Below are positions 32,862-43,585 of a stretch of 64,000 bases of DNA, piece after piece. The notes beneath the pieces are model-generated. The model was not told the origin of the DNA. It saw only the letters and a program-made list of their open reading frames with translations, and made no database searches. Position 1 is the stretch's first letter. Each line of letters begins with the position of its first letter. Source of the stretch: Mycobacterium sp. Aquia_213 (GTDB lineage: Bacteria; Actinomycetota; Actinomycetes; Mycobacteriales; Mycobacteriaceae). The stretch lies in NCBI RefSeq assembly GCF_026625985.1, contig NZ_CP113116.1, positions 4,712,001 through 4,776,000 of the forward strand. Direction: 5' to 3'. A program made the position numbers and the translations under genes.

Positions 32862-33173
32862 CTAACTGTCGGGCGATTGCCTGGCCACGTCGGGATGGTC
32901 GAGGTACCAGCGATTGAAAATCCGGCGCACCCGCCGGTGCTCGACAGCCAGCCACACCAGGCCCGCCAGCGTGACGACTATCGCCGTCACACCTGCGGTC
33001 ATGCCCTCGTCCTGATGTCCGGTGCCGAAGGCCGCAAGGCTTCCGCAGACCGCGACCAAACCGGCGACCACCATCAGGTATCCGGGCCAGTGCAGTACGT
33101 CGATCAGTGATTCGCCGGCGAGTGGCCGCGTCGTCCGCAAATGGTCGACGGGATCGCGATAGGTGTCTCCCAT
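32862..33173 (-). CDS. usfY: Small membrane protein UsfY
   Basis: The 103-residue protein begins MGDTYRDPVDHLRTTRPLAG, essentially as remembered for UsfY, and has two membrane helices (about residues 30-50 and 57-77) followed by a charged C-terminus. Its function is unknown; it accompanies sigF in mycobacteria. The ATG at 33173 is preferred over the in-frame ATG at 33197 because AGGAG stands seven bases before it. It lies 30 bases after the Rv3289c-like gene and 324 bases before rsbW, in the expected sigma-F regulon operon. Confidence 0.85.
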   Translation of the reverse strand: MGDTYRDPVDHLRTTRPLAGESLIDVLHWPGYLMVVAGLVAVCGSLAAFGTGHQDEGMTAGVTAIVVTLAGLVWLAVEHRRVRRIFNRWYLDHPDVARQSPDS

Positions 33174-33203
33174 GGCTGCTCCTACGGTCGCACCCATTGA
33201 TTG

Positions 33204-33587
33204 TTACAGAGCCAGCACCGGGCCGGCAATTGCCGAAACACCCATCGAGACCGTGATGATCGTCAGCGTCAGCAAAAACCAGCCCGCGCCGTGCCATCCC
33301 CACCAGGTGCCCTCGATGCGCCAGACGCGGTAGGTGCGCACAAACGCCCACAGCCCGCCGGCCAACAGGATCAGCGGTCCCCCGATGGCCAGCAGCGTTC
33401 GCTGCGGGGCACCGCAGGCCACCGTGTCCACGGCTGTTCCCGGGCAGGTACTGACCCACAAGGCGGCCATGACGACGAACCCGACCCCCGCGGCCGTCGC
33501 CAAGACGGCAAAGCGGATGGCGGCGCGCACCTCGCCGTCTTCCTGACCCAGGCGATCGCCCCGTGATCGCTCATCTGCTTTCGGCAT
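33204..33587 (-). CDS. Conserved membrane protein, Rv3289c-like
   Basis: This 127-residue protein has a charged N-terminal tail of about 20 residues and three membrane helices: about 24-47 (IRFAVLATAAGVGFVVMAAL), about 65-85 and about 102-125. Two cysteines (TCPGTAVDTVACGAP) lie in the first external loop and could form a disulfide. No enzymatic motif is present. It precedes usfY on the same strand and follows a sigma-F-type promoter located in the end of lat, so it is probably the first gene of the sigF-associated transcript. Function unknown. Confidence 0.82.
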   Translation of the reverse strand: MPKADERSRGDRLGQEDGEVRAAIRFAVLATAAGVGFVVMAALWVSTCPGTAVDTVACGAPQRTLLAIGGPLILLAGGLWAFVRTYRVWRIEGTWWGWHGAGWFLLTLTIITVSMGVSAIAGPVLAL

Positions 33588-33649
33588 TTGAGAACCTCGT
33601 ATCCCGTGTGCTGACTGTGCTTAGTCTTTCGTCGGCAACAAAGGATTAG

Positions 33650-34987
<1,338 letters not shown>

Positions 34988-35009
34988 ACCGGATATGCTA
35001 GCTCAGTTT

Positions 35010-35046
35010 TTACGGAATTATGACGCCATTGCCGTAACTTTTACGG
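35010..35046. promoter_or_regulatory. Candidate LrpA operator upstream of lat
   Basis: Three copies of one hexamer occur in 37 bases: TTACGG at 35010-35015, CCGTAA at 35032-35037 and TTACGG at 35041-35046, in an AT-rich context. The cluster lies 23-59 bases before the lat start and touches the lrpA stop. Repeated half-sites of this kind fit an Lrp/AsnC oligomer. Confidence 0.42.
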
Positions 35047-35493
35047 TATGTGTTGGCGATCACTGTAAAATGTATTGAGGATGATGGTGCTGCGGGTCTG
35101 GACGTTCGCCGTGGTCCGGATTCGCTGCAGCAGATCCTCGAGCACCCGCGCGGACGCGACGCGCACCAGCAGGACGTAGCTTTCCTCGCCGGCCACCGAG
35201 TGGCACGCCTCGATCTCCTCGATGTGCGCCAGCCGGGCGGGCGCATCATCGGGTTGGGAAGGATCTAGAGGAGTGATGGCCACGAACGCCGACAGCAGGT
35301 TCCCGACCGGCTCGGGGTTGATCCGCGCGGAGTACCCCGAGACCACGCCGCGCGCCTCCAGCCGGCGCACCCGGGACTGGACCGCCGAGACCGACAGCCC
35401 GGCGCTCGCGGCCAGGTCCGCCAGCGTCGCGCGTCCGTCCGCGACCAGCCGGCGCAGCAGGATCCGGTCGATGTCGTCGAGCGACTCACTCAT
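35041..35493 (-). CDS. lrpA: Lrp/AsnC family regulator LrpA
   Basis: This 150-residue regulator has an N-terminal winged helix-turn-helix (about residues 5-60; DGRATLADLAASAGLSVSAVQSRVRRLEA) and a C-terminal RAM ligand domain (about 68-145; CHSVAGEESYVLLVRVAS). In M. tuberculosis the orthologue binds amino acids and controls lat. It sits just upstream of lat on the same strand, 53 bases away. It is divergent from the DUF1338 gene by 15 bases, so it could control both sides of the lysine cluster. Confidence 0.94.
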   Translation of the reverse strand: MSESLDDIDRILLRRLVADGRATLADLAASAGLSVSAVQSRVRRLEARGVVSGYSARINPEPVGNLLSAFVAITPLDPSQPDDAPARLAHIEEIEACHSVAGEESYVLLVRVASARVLEDLLQRIRTTANVQTRSTIILNTFYSDRQHIP

Positions 35494-35508
35494 GGCCGGG
35501 AATTATCC

Positions 35509-36744
35509 ATGAGCCCCGCCAAGCGGCTGGTGACCTGGCAGCTTCGCGAGCGCTTCGCGGCGGGGCTGTCGGCCATGTATGCGGGCGAGGTGCCCGCCTA
35601 CGGCACCCTGGTCGAGGTCAGCGGGCAGGTCAACGCCGACTACGCGGCACGCCATCCGGGCGCCGAACGGCTCGGCTCCTTGGCGCGAGTCACCGCCGAA
35701 CGGCACGGCGCCATCCGGGTGGGCAGCCCGGCCGAGCTGGCCGCCGTCGCCGACTTGTTCGCCGCGTTCGGCATGCTGCCGGTCGGTTACTACGACCTGC
35801 GATCGGCGGCCTCGCCAATTCCGGTGGTATCGACGGCTTTTCGGCCCATCGACGCAAACGAGCTGGCGCGCAATCCTTTTCGGGTATTCACGTCGATGCT
35901 GGCAACCCGCGATGCGCGGTACTTCGATCCAGACCTGCGCACCCGCGTCGAGACGTTCATCGCGCGCCGGCGGCTATTCGACCCCGCGCTGCTCGATCGG
36001 GCCCGGTTCATCGCCGCCGAGGGCGCCTGCGAGGCCGAGGAGGCCGACGCGTTCGTCGCCGCCGCGGTGGGCGCGTTCGCGCTGTCGCGCGAACCGATCA
36101 ACAAGTCCTGGTACGACGAGCTGTCGCGGGTCTCCGCGGTGGCCGCCGACATCGCGGGGGTGTGTTCCACCCACATCAACCACCTGACGCCGCGCGTGCT
36201 CGACATCGACGAGCTGTATCGGCGGATGACCGGGCTCGGCATCACGATGATCGATGCCATCCAGGGCCCGCCCCGCACCGACGGGCCCGCGGTGTTGTTG
36301 CGCCAGACGTCATTTCGCGCCCTCGCCGAACCATGCCTGTTTCGCGGCCGGGACGGCTCCGTCAGCTCGGGGAGTCTGCGGGTGCGCTTCGGTGAGGTCG
36401 AGGCACGCGGGGTGGCGCTGACCCCGCGCGGGCGCGAGCGCTACGACGCGGCGATGGCCGCCGATGATCCCGCCCGGGTCTGGGGCGACTACTTCCCGTC
36501 GACCGACACGGCGATGGCCGCGCAGCGGCTGGCGTACTACCGCGGCGGTGACCCGGCGGCACCGATCGTCTACGAAGACTTCCTGCCCGCCTCGGCGGCC
36601 GGCATCTTCCGGTCCAACCTGGACCGCGACGCCCGGGCAGCCAACGGCATCGACGATTCTGGATACGACGCCGAGTGGCTGGCCGGGGCGATCGGCCACC
36701 ATATCCATGACCCCTACGCTCTCTATGAGGAGGCATCGGCGTGA
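35509..36744 (+). CDS. DUF1338 protein, likely 2-oxoadipate dioxygenase/decarboxylase (HglS/YdcJ-like)
   Basis: The 411-residue protein belongs to DUF1338, whose characterised member HglS of Pseudomonas putida turns 2-oxoadipate into D-2-hydroxyglutarate in lysine catabolism. Typical features are the N-terminal TLVEVSGQVNADY, the metal-ligand-like histidines in STHINHLTPRVLDID, LLRQTSFRALAEP and FGEVEARGVALTPRGRERYD, and the C-terminal YEDFLPASAAGIF. Neighbours lat and pcd make aminoadipate from lysine, so an oxoadipate-consuming step is well placed. It is coupled to pcd by a GTGA overlap. The activity is inferred from family and context; the M. tuberculosis counterpart Rv3292 is uncharacterised to my knowledge. 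Confidence 0.85.
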   Translation: MSPAKRLVTWQLRERFAAGLSAMYAGEVPAYGTLVEVSGQVNADYAARHPGAERLGSLARVTAERHGAIRVGSPAELAAVADLFAAFGMLPVGYYDLRSAASPIPVVSTAFRPIDANELARNPFRVFTSMLATRDARYFDPDLRTRVETFIARRRLFDPALLDRARFIAAEGACEAEEADAFVAAAVGAFALSREPINKSWYDELSRVSAVAADIAGVCSTHINHLTPRVLDIDELYRRMTGLGITMIDAIQGPPRTDGPAVLLRQTSFRALAEPCLFRGRDGSVSSGSLRVRFGEVEARGVALTPRGRERYDAAMAADDPARVWGDYFPSTDTAMAAQRLAYYRGGDPAAPIVYEDFLPASAAGIFRSNLDRDARAANGIDDSGYDAEWLAGAIGHHIHDPYALYEEASA

Positions 36745-38264
36745 CGACCCATGATGAGTTGCGGGACCGGGCACGTCAGGCCCTGCAGGCATGCGGCGCG
36801 GATGTCGCCCTCGGCGAGCCCGGCGAGCCCGGCCTGGCGGCCGGCACGCCGATCACCGGTGAGGTGCTTTTCACCGTCACACCCACCTCCGATGAAGAGG
36901 CCGAGCACGCCATCGCCGCGGCGGCCGCGGCGTTTGCGACGTGGCGCAACACCCCGGCACCGGTGCGCGGTGCGCTGGTGGCCCGGCTCGGCGAACTGCT
37001 CGCCGAACACAAGAACGACCTCGCGACGCTGGTGACCCTCGAGGTCGGCAAGATCACCTCCGAAGCCCTGGGCGAAGTGCAGGAAATGATCGACATCTGC
37101 CAGTTCGCCGTCGGCCTGTCGCGCCAGCTCTACGGCCGGACCATCGCCTCGGAGCGTCCCGGCCACCGGTTGGCCGAGACCTGGCATCCGCTCGGCGTGG
37201 TCGGCGTGATCACCGCGTTCAACTTCCCGGTCGCGGTCTGGGCGTGGAACACCGCGGTGGCCCTGGTCTGCGGGGACACGGTGGTGTGGAAGCCCTCGGA
37301 GCTGACGCCGTTGACGGCGCTGGCGTGTCAGGCGCTGATCAGCCGGGCCGCCGCCGACGTCGGCGCGCCACCCGCGGTGAGCGGGCTGGTGCTGGGCGAT
37401 CGCGACCTGGGCGTGCGGCTGGTCGACGACCCGCGGGTCGCGCTGTTATCCGCGACCGGTTCGGTGCGGATGGGTCAGCAGGTCGGTCCGCGGGTGGCCG
37501 CGCGTTTCGGGCGGACGCTGCTGGAGCTGGGCGGCAACAACGCGGCGATCGTGACGCCGTCGGCCGACCTGGACCTGGCGGTGCGCGCCATCGTCTTCGC
37601 CGCCGCCGGTACCGCCGGTCAGCGTTGCACCAGCCTGCGCCGGCTGATCGTGCATCGCTCGGTGGCCGACGACGTCGTTGCGCGGGTGGTGTCGGCCTGT
37701 GCGCAACTGCCGATCGGCGACCCGTCGGCACCCGACACGCTCATCGGCCCGCTGATTCACGAGACCGCCTACCGCGACATGGTGGGCGCGCTGGAACAGG
37801 CGCGCGCCGACGGCGGCAAGGTCTTCGGCGGCGAGCACCAGGACGCCATGGCCGCCGAGCACCCCGGCGCCTACTACGTCGCGCCGGCCGTGGTGCGCAT
37901 GCCCGCACAGACCGACATCGTGGCGGCCGAGACGTTCGCGCCGATCCTCTACGTGCTGACCTACGACGACCTGGACGAGGCGATCGCGCTCAACAACGGC
38001 GTGCCGCAAGGGCTCTCGTCGGCCATCTTCACCACCGACCTGCGTGAGGCCGAGCGATTCCTGAACGACTCCGATTGTGGTATCGCCAACGTCAATATCG
38101 GCACGTCGGGGGCCGAAATCGGTGGTGCGTTCGGCGGCGAGAAGCAAACCGGCGGCGGACGGGAATCCGGGTCGGACGCATGGAAGGCCTACATGCGACG
38201 TGCCACCAACACCGTCAACTACTCCAGCGAGCTGCCGTTGGCGCAAGGCGTGGAGTTCGGATAA
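36741..38264 (+). CDS. pcd: Piperideine-6-carboxylate (aminoadipate semialdehyde) dehydrogenase
   Basis: The 507-residue aldehyde dehydrogenase oxidises alpha-aminoadipate semialdehyde, the Lat product, to alpha-aminoadipate with NAD. ALDH features are GVVGVITAFNFPVAVWAWN (cofactor site), the general-base glutamate in LLELGGNNAA and the catalytic cysteine in GTAGQRCTSLRRLIVH. The C-terminal GGAFGGEKQTGGGRESGSDAW is split but typical of the ALDH7 group. It starts with GTG overlapping the DUF1338 stop. A 46-base gap follows to the TetR gene. Confidence 0.94.
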   Translation: MTTHDELRDRARQALQACGADVALGEPGEPGLAAGTPITGEVLFTVTPTSDEEAEHAIAAAAAAFATWRNTPAPVRGALVARLGELLAEHKNDLATLVTLEVGKITSEALGEVQEMIDICQFAVGLSRQLYGRTIASERPGHRLAETWHPLGVVGVITAFNFPVAVWAWNTAVALVCGDTVVWKPSELTPLTALACQALISRAAADVGAPPAVSGLVLGDRDLGVRLVDDPRVALLSATGSVRMGQQVGPRVAARFGRTLLELGGNNAAIVTPSADLDLAVRAIVFAAAGTAGQRCTSLRRLIVHRSVADDVVARVVSACAQLPIGDPSAPDTLIGPLIHETAYRDMVGALEQARADGGKVFGGEHQDAMAAEHPGAYYVAPAVVRMPAQTDIVAAETFAPILYVLTYDDLDEAIALNNGVPQGLSSAIFTTDLREAERFLNDSDCGIANVNIGTSGAEIGGAFGGEKQTGGGRESGSDAWKAYMRRATNTVNYSSELPLAQGVEFG

Positions 38265-38310
38265 ACGCAGTCTGAATTATCGCTGCCCCTTCGTGAGTAC
38301 TATCTGACAC

Positions 38311-38982
38311 ATGCCAACGGCTAGGAGGCGGCTGTCCCCCGAGGATCGGCGCGCCGAACTGCTTGCGTTAGGGGCGGAAGTCTTCGGGAAGCGGCCCTAC
38401 GACGAGGTCCGCATTGACGAGATCGCCGAGCGTGCGGGCGTCTCCCGCGCTCTGATGTATCACTACTTCCCGGACAAGCGAGCGTTTTTCGCCGCGGTCG
38501 TCAAGGACGAAGCCGACCGGCTCTACGAAGCCACCAACAAAGAGCCGATGGCCGGGCTGACGATGTTCGAAGAGGCGCGGATGGGCGTGCTGGCCTACAT
38601 GGCCTACCACGAACAGAACCCGGAAGCCGCCTGGGCGGCCTACGTCGGCCTGGGCCGGTCCGACCCGGTTCTGCTCGGCGTCGAAGACGACGCCAAGAAC
38701 CGTCAGCTCGAGCACATCATGACCCGCATCCAGGAGGTCGTGGTCGCGGTTCCGGGCGCGAAGCTGGAGCCGGATATCGAGCGGGACCTGCGGGTGATCC
38801 TCAACGGCTGGATCGCGTTCACCTTCGAACTGTGCCGCCAGCGCATCATGGACCCGACCACCAGCGCCGAGCGCCTCGCCGACTCGTGCGCGCATACGCT
38901 GCTCGACGCGATCACCCGGGTGCCCGAGATTCCCGAGGAACTCGCGCACGCGATGGCGACCGCTCGTCATCAACCGCAGTAG
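38311..38982 (+). CDS. TetR family transcriptional regulator
   Basis: The 223-residue protein has an N-terminal TetR DNA-binding domain (about residues 8-55) with VRIDEIAERAGVSRALMYHY followed by FPDKRAFFAAVV. The C-terminal ligand domain is helical and unassigned. The gene lies after pcd and before lhr on the same strand; it corresponds to Rv3295. No palindromic operator was recognised in the 46-base gap upstream. The target genes cannot be told. Confidence 0.92.
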   Translation: MPTARRRLSPEDRRAELLALGAEVFGKRPYDEVRIDEIAERAGVSRALMYHYFPDKRAFFAAVVKDEADRLYEATNKEPMAGLTMFEEARMGVLAYMAYHEQNPEAAWAAYVGLGRSDPVLLGVEDDAKNRQLEHIMTRIQEVVVAVPGAKLEPDIERDLRVILNGWIAFTFELCRQRIMDPTTSAERLADSCAHTLLDAITRVPEIPEELAHAMATARHQPQ

Positions 38983-39016
38983 ACATTTTGTCGGTGCCTG
39001 TTGGCACGATGGCTAG

Positions 39017-42000
39017 GTGAGCACCGAAGCACTCGAGCGGTTCAGCGCGATCACGCGCGAGTGGTTCAGTAGCACCTTTCCCGCCCCGACCACCGCGCAG
39101 GCGGCAGCCTGGGACGCCATTGCCGACGGCAACAACACGCTGGTCATCGCCCCGACCGGATCCGGTAAGACGCTGGCGGCGTTCCTGTGGGCCCTGGACT
39201 CCTTGGCCGGGCCGGCCGAGCGTCCGTCCCCCGCAAGCGGGAGGTGCCCCCACGGCACCCGCGTGCTGTACGTGTCACCGCTCAAGGCGCTGGCCGTCGA
39301 CGTCGAGCGCAACCTGCGCACCCCGCTGGCCGGGCTGACCAGGATCGCCGAGCGCCACGGTCTGCCCGCACCCGAGATCAGCGTCGGGGTCCGCTCGGGT
39401 GACACCCCGCCGGCGCAGCGTCGACAACTCATCAACTCCCCGCCCGACGTGCTGATCACCACGCCCGAGTCGCTGTTTCTGATGCTGACCTCGGCCGCGC
39501 GCGAAACCCTGGCCGGCGTCCAGACGGTGATCGTCGACGAGGTGCACGCGATCGCCGCCGGCAAGCGCGGCGCACACCTGGCGGTGTCGCTGGAGCGGCT
39601 CGACGACCTGCGCGACGGGCCGCCCGCGCAGCGCATCGGATTGTCGGCGACGGTGCGCCCGCCCGAGGAGCTGGCGCGGTTCCTGTCCGGCCTGCGCCCG
39701 ACCACGATCGTGGCTCCCCCGTCGGCCAAGTCCTTCCAGCTCACCGTGCAGGTGCCGGTGCCCGACATGGCCAACCTGACCGACAACACGATCTGGCCCG
39801 ATGTCGAGGCCCGCCTGGTCGACCTGATCGAGGCGCACCGCTCGACGATCGTGTTCGCCAACTCGCGGCGGCTGGCGGAGCGACTTACCGCGCGGCTCAA
39901 CGAGATTCACGCCGAACGCAGCGGCGTCGAACTGTCGACCGAGGCCAATCGCAAGGTGCCCGGTGGGGCGCCGGCACACATCATGGGCAGCGGCCAGACC
40001 TACGGCGCCGATGCGGTGCTGGCCCGCGCCCACCACGGGTCGGTCAGCAAGGAGCAGCGCGCGCTGGTCGAAGAGGACCTCAAGCGCGGACTGCTCAAGG
40101 CGGTGGTGGCCACGTCCAGCCTGGAACTGGGCATCGACATGGGGGCCGTCGACCTGGTGATCCAGGTGGAGGCGCCGCCGTCGGTGGCCAGCGGCCTGCA
40201 ACGCATCGGGCGGGCCGGCCATCAGGTCGGTGAGGTCTCGCGCGGCGTGCTGTTCCCCAAGCACCGCACCGACCTGATCAGCTGCGCCGTGGCCGTGCAA
40301 CGGATGCTGGCCGGGCAGATCGAGACGATGCGGGTGCCCGCCAACCCGCTCGACATCCTGGCGCAACAGACCGTCGCGGCGGCCGCGCTGGAGCCGCTGG
40401 ACGCCGACCGGTGGTTCGACACGGTGCGGCGGGCCGCGCCGTTCTCGACCCTGCCGCGCAGCGTGTACGAGGCCACCCTGGATCTTTTGAGCGGCAAGTA
40501 CCCGTCCACCGAATTCGCCGAGCTGCGACCGCGGCTGGTCTACGACCGCGACACCGGAACGCTGACCGCCCGGCCCGGCGCGCAGCGGCTGGCCGTCACC
40601 TCCGGTGGCGCGATCCCCGATCGCGGGATGTTCACCGTCTACCTGGCCAGCGAGGCCGAAAAGCCTTCGCGGGTCGGTGAACTCGACGAGGAGATGGTCT
40701 ACGAGTCACGTCCCGGCGACGTCATCTCGCTCGGGGCGACCAGCTGGCGGATCACCGAGATCACCCACGACCGGGTATTAGTGATTCCGGCGCCGGGCCT
40801 GCCCGCCCGGCTGCCGTTCTGGCGCGGCGACGACGTGGGCCGCCCCGCCGAACTCGGCGCCGCGCTCGGCGCATTCACCGGCGAACTGGCCAACCTGGAT
40901 CGGGAAGCGTTCGGAACACGTTGTGCCGCTTTGGGTTTCAACGACTATGCGACCGATAACCTATGGGTGTTGCTCGACGACCAGCGGACCGCCACCGGGA
41001 CGGTGCCCACCGACACCACCCTGCTGGTCGAGCGGTTCCGCGACGAGCTGGGTGACTGGCGGGTGATCCTGCACTCGCCGTACGGGCTGCGGGTACACGG
41101 GCCGCTCGCACTGGCGGTGGGCCGGCGGCTGGCCGAACGCTACGGCATCGACGAAAAGCCGACCGCCTCCGACGACGGCATCGTCGTGCATCTGCCGGAC
41201 ACGCTCGAGGAAATCCCGCCCGGCGCAGAGATTTTCGTCTTCGACGCCGACGAGATCGACCCTATCGTCACCGCCGAGGTGGGCGGTTCGGCGTTGTTCG
41301 CGTCGCGGTTCCGGGAATGCGCGGCGCGCGCGCTGCTGCTGCCGCGCCGGCACCCGGGCAAGCGCTCGCCGCTGTGGCATCAGCGCCAGCGCGCGGCGCA
41401 ATTGCTGGAAGTGGCCCGCAAATACCCCGACTTCCCGATCGTGCTGGAGACCGTGAGGGAATGCCTGCAGGACGTGTACGACGTACCGGCACTGGTCGAT
41501 TTGATGACCGGCATCGCCGCGCGGCGGGTACGAGTGCTCGAGGCCGAAACGGCCAGGCCATCGCCGTTCGCGGCGTCGCTGTTGTTCGGCTACGTCGGCG
41601 CGTTCATGTACGAGGGCGATTCCCCGCTCGCCGAGCGGCGGGCCGCGGCCCTGTCGCTGGACAGCACGCTGCTGGCCGAGCTGCTCGGGCGGGTGGAACT
41701 GCGCGAATTGCTCGATCCCGAGGTCGTCGCCGCGACCGGCCGCCAGTTGCAGCATCTGACCGCCGACCGGGCCGCCCGCGATGCCGAGGCCGTCGTGGAC
41801 CTGCTGCGGCTGCTGGGCCCGCTGACCGAAGACGAGGTCGCCGCGCGCTGCGAGGCCGCCGACGGCATCAATATTGGCGGCTGGCTGGAAGGCCTGCGCG
41901 CCGCCCGGCGCGCGCTGACCGTGTCGTTCGCCGACCGCAGCTGGTGGGTGGCCATCGAGGACGTCGGCCGGCTGCGCGACGCGGTCGGCGTGGCCGTCCC

Positions 42001-43570
42001 GCTGGGCGTCCCGGCCGCGTTCACCGAGCAGGTGGCCGACCCACTCGGCGAGCTGCTGGGCCGCTACGCGCGCACCCGCACCCCGTTCACCACGGCCGAG
42101 GCGGCCGCCCGGTTCGGGTTGGGCCTACGGGTGACGGCCGACGTGCTGGGCCGGCTGGCCAACGAGGGCCGACTGGTACGCGGCGACTTCGTCACTCCCG
42201 AGGTCGCCTCCGGCGTGGGCGGCGTCGGCGGCGAACAATGGTGTGACGCCGACGTGTTGCGGATTCTGCGGCGCCGTTCGCTGGCGGCGCTGCGCGCCCA
42301 GGTCGAGCCGGTCAGCACCGCCGCCTACGGGCGGTTCCTGCCCGCGTGGCATCAGCTGGGCACCGCCAGCGGCAGCGACGGGCTGCTGTCGGTCGTCGAT
42401 CAGCTGGCCGGTGTTCGGATACCGGCGTCGGCGCTCGAACCGCTGGTGCTGGCACCGCGGGTGCGTGACTATTCGCCCGCGATGCTCGACGAGCTGCTGG
42501 CGGCCGGGGAGGTCACCTGGTCGGGCGCCGGGTCGATCTCGGGCAGCGACGGGTGGATCGCGCTGCACGCCAGCGATTCGGCCCCGTTGAGCCTGACGGC
42601 ACCCGACGAGATCGACTTCACCGACACCCATCGCGCGATCCTCGAGACGCTGGCCGGCGGCGGCGCGTACTTCTTCCGCCAGCTGGCCCCTGACCTCTCC
42701 GACACCGCGCTCAAAGCCGCGCTGTGGGAACTGATCTGGGCCGGCTGGATCACCGGCGACACGTTCGCCCCGGTGCGTGCGCTGCTGACGGGTACCGGCG
42801 CCCGCAAGCGCTCCGCCCCCGCGCACCGCACGCGCCGGGCGCCGCGGCTGAGCCGGTACAGCGTCGCACATCCCCAAGCTCGCACCACCGACCCCAGCGT
42901 GGCCGGGCGCTGGTCGGCACTGCCCGCCCCCGAGCCCGACTCCACCCTGCGTGCCCACTACCAAGCCGACCTGCTGCTGAACCGGCACGGCGTCCTGACC
43001 AGAGGCGCGGTGACGGCGGAGAATGTGCCGGGCGGATTCGCCACCCTCTACAAGGTGCTGAGCACATTCGAAGAGGCGGGCAGGTGTCAGCGCGGGTACT
43101 TCGTCGAGTCGCTGGGCGGCGCCCAATTCGCCGTCGCCTCGACCGTCGACCGGCTGCGCAGCTACCTCGACGGGATCGACCCGGAGCGGCCCGAATACCG
43201 GGCGGTCGTGCTGGCCGCGGCCGACCCGGCGAACCCGTACGGCGCCGCGTTGCCCTGGCCCGCGACGGACGCGGCACGCCCGGGCCGCAAGGCCGGCGCG
43301 CTCGTGGTGCTGGTCGACGGCGAACTGGCCTGGTTCCTCGAGCGCGGCGGGCGGTCACTGCTGACGTTCACCGACGATCCCGGCGCCAATCACGCGGCGG
43401 CCCAGGGGCTGGCCGATCTGGTCACCGCGCGACGCGTCGACTCGATCCTCGTCGAACGCATCGACGGGGTGCCGGCGCTGCAGCCGCTGGCCGGCGGGCC
43501 GAGTCCGGTCGCCGGGGCGCTGTCCGACGCCGGCTTCGCCCGCACCCCACGCGGAATGCGGCTGCGGTGA
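39017..43570 (+). CDS. lhr: Large ATP-dependent helicase Lhr
   Basis: This 1517-residue superfamily 2 helicase has an N-terminal motor (about residues 1-450) with the Walker A site IAPTGSGKTLAAFLWAL, the Walker B DEVHAI, SATVRPPEELA (motif III) and QRIGRAGHQVG (motif VI). A winged helix and the Lhr-specific beta-barrel follow to about residue 860, and a long C-terminal region forms the rest. Mycobacterial Lhr is a 3'-to-5' DNA- and RNA:DNA-translocating enzyme involved in DNA repair. It is followed after 15 bases by the DNA glycosylase gene nei, supporting a repair role. Start is GTG at 39017; the length is close to the 1513 residues remembered for Rv3296. Confidence 0.96.
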   Translation: MSTEALERFSAITREWFSSTFPAPTTAQAAAWDAIADGNNTLVIAPTGSGKTLAAFLWALDSLAGPAERPSPASGRCPHGTRVLYVSPLKALAVDVERNLRTPLAGLTRIAERHGLPAPEISVGVRSGDTPPAQRRQLINSPPDVLITTPESLFLMLTSAARETLAGVQTVIVDEVHAIAAGKRGAHLAVSLERLDDLRDGPPAQRIGLSATVRPPEELARFLSGLRPTTIVAPPSAKSFQLTVQVPVPDMANLTDNTIWPDVEARLVDLIEAHRSTIVFANSRRLAERLTARLNEIHAERSGVELSTEANRKVPGGAPAHIMGSGQTYGADAVLARAHHGSVSKEQRALVEEDLKRGLLKAVVATSSLELGIDMGAVDLVIQVEAPPSVASGLQRIGRAGHQVGEVSRGVLFPKHRTDLISCAVAVQRMLAGQIETMRVPANPLDILAQQTVAAAALEPLDADRWFDTVRRAAPFSTLPRSVYEATLDLLSGKYPSTEFAELRPRLVYDRDTGTLTARPGAQRLAVTSGGAIPDRGMFTVYLASEAEKPSRVGELDEEMVYESRPGDVISLGATSWRITEITHDRVLVIPAPGLPARLPFWRGDDVGRPAELGAALGAFTGELANLDREAFGTRCAALGFNDYATDNLWVLLDDQRTATGTVPTDTTLLVERFRDELGDWRVILHSPYGLRVHGPLALAVGRRLAERYGIDEKPTASDDGIVVHLPDTLEEIPPGAEIFVFDADEIDPIVTAEVGGSALFASRFRECAARALLLPRRHPGKRSPLWHQRQRAAQLLEVARKYPDFPIVLETVRECLQDVYDVPALVDLMTGIAARRVRVLEAETARPSPFAASLLFGYVGAFMYEGDSPLAERRAAALSLDSTLLAELLGRVELRELLDPEVVAATGRQLQHLTADRAARDAEAVVDLLRLLGPLTEDEVAARCEAADGINIGGWLEGLRAARRALTVSFADRSWWVAIEDVGRLRDAVGVAVPLGVPAAFTEQVADPLGELLGRYARTRTPFTTAEAAARFGLGLRVTADVLGRLANEGRLVRGDFVTPEVASGVGGVGGEQWCDADVLRILRRRSLAALRAQVEPVSTAAYGRFLPAWHQLGTASGSDGLLSVVDQLAGVRIPASALEPLVLAPRVRDYSPAMLDELLAAGEVTWSGAGSISGSDGWIALHASDSAPLSLTAPDEIDFTDTHRAILETLAGGGAYFFRQLAPDLSDTALKAALWELIWAGWITGDTFAPVRALLTGTGARKRSAPAHRTRRAPRLSRYSVAHPQARTTDPSVAGRWSALPAPEPDSTLRAHYQADLLLNRHGVLTRGAVTAENVPGGFATLYKVLSTFEEAGRCQRGYFVESLGGAQFAVASTVDRLRSYLDGIDPERPEYRAVVLAAADPANPYGAALPWPATDAARPGRKAGALVVLVDGELAWFLERGGRSLLTFTDDPGANHAAAQGLADLVTARRVDSILVERIDGVPALQPLAGGPSPVAGALSDAGFARTPRGMRLR

Positions 43571-43585
43571 CCAGGCCCGGAGACC

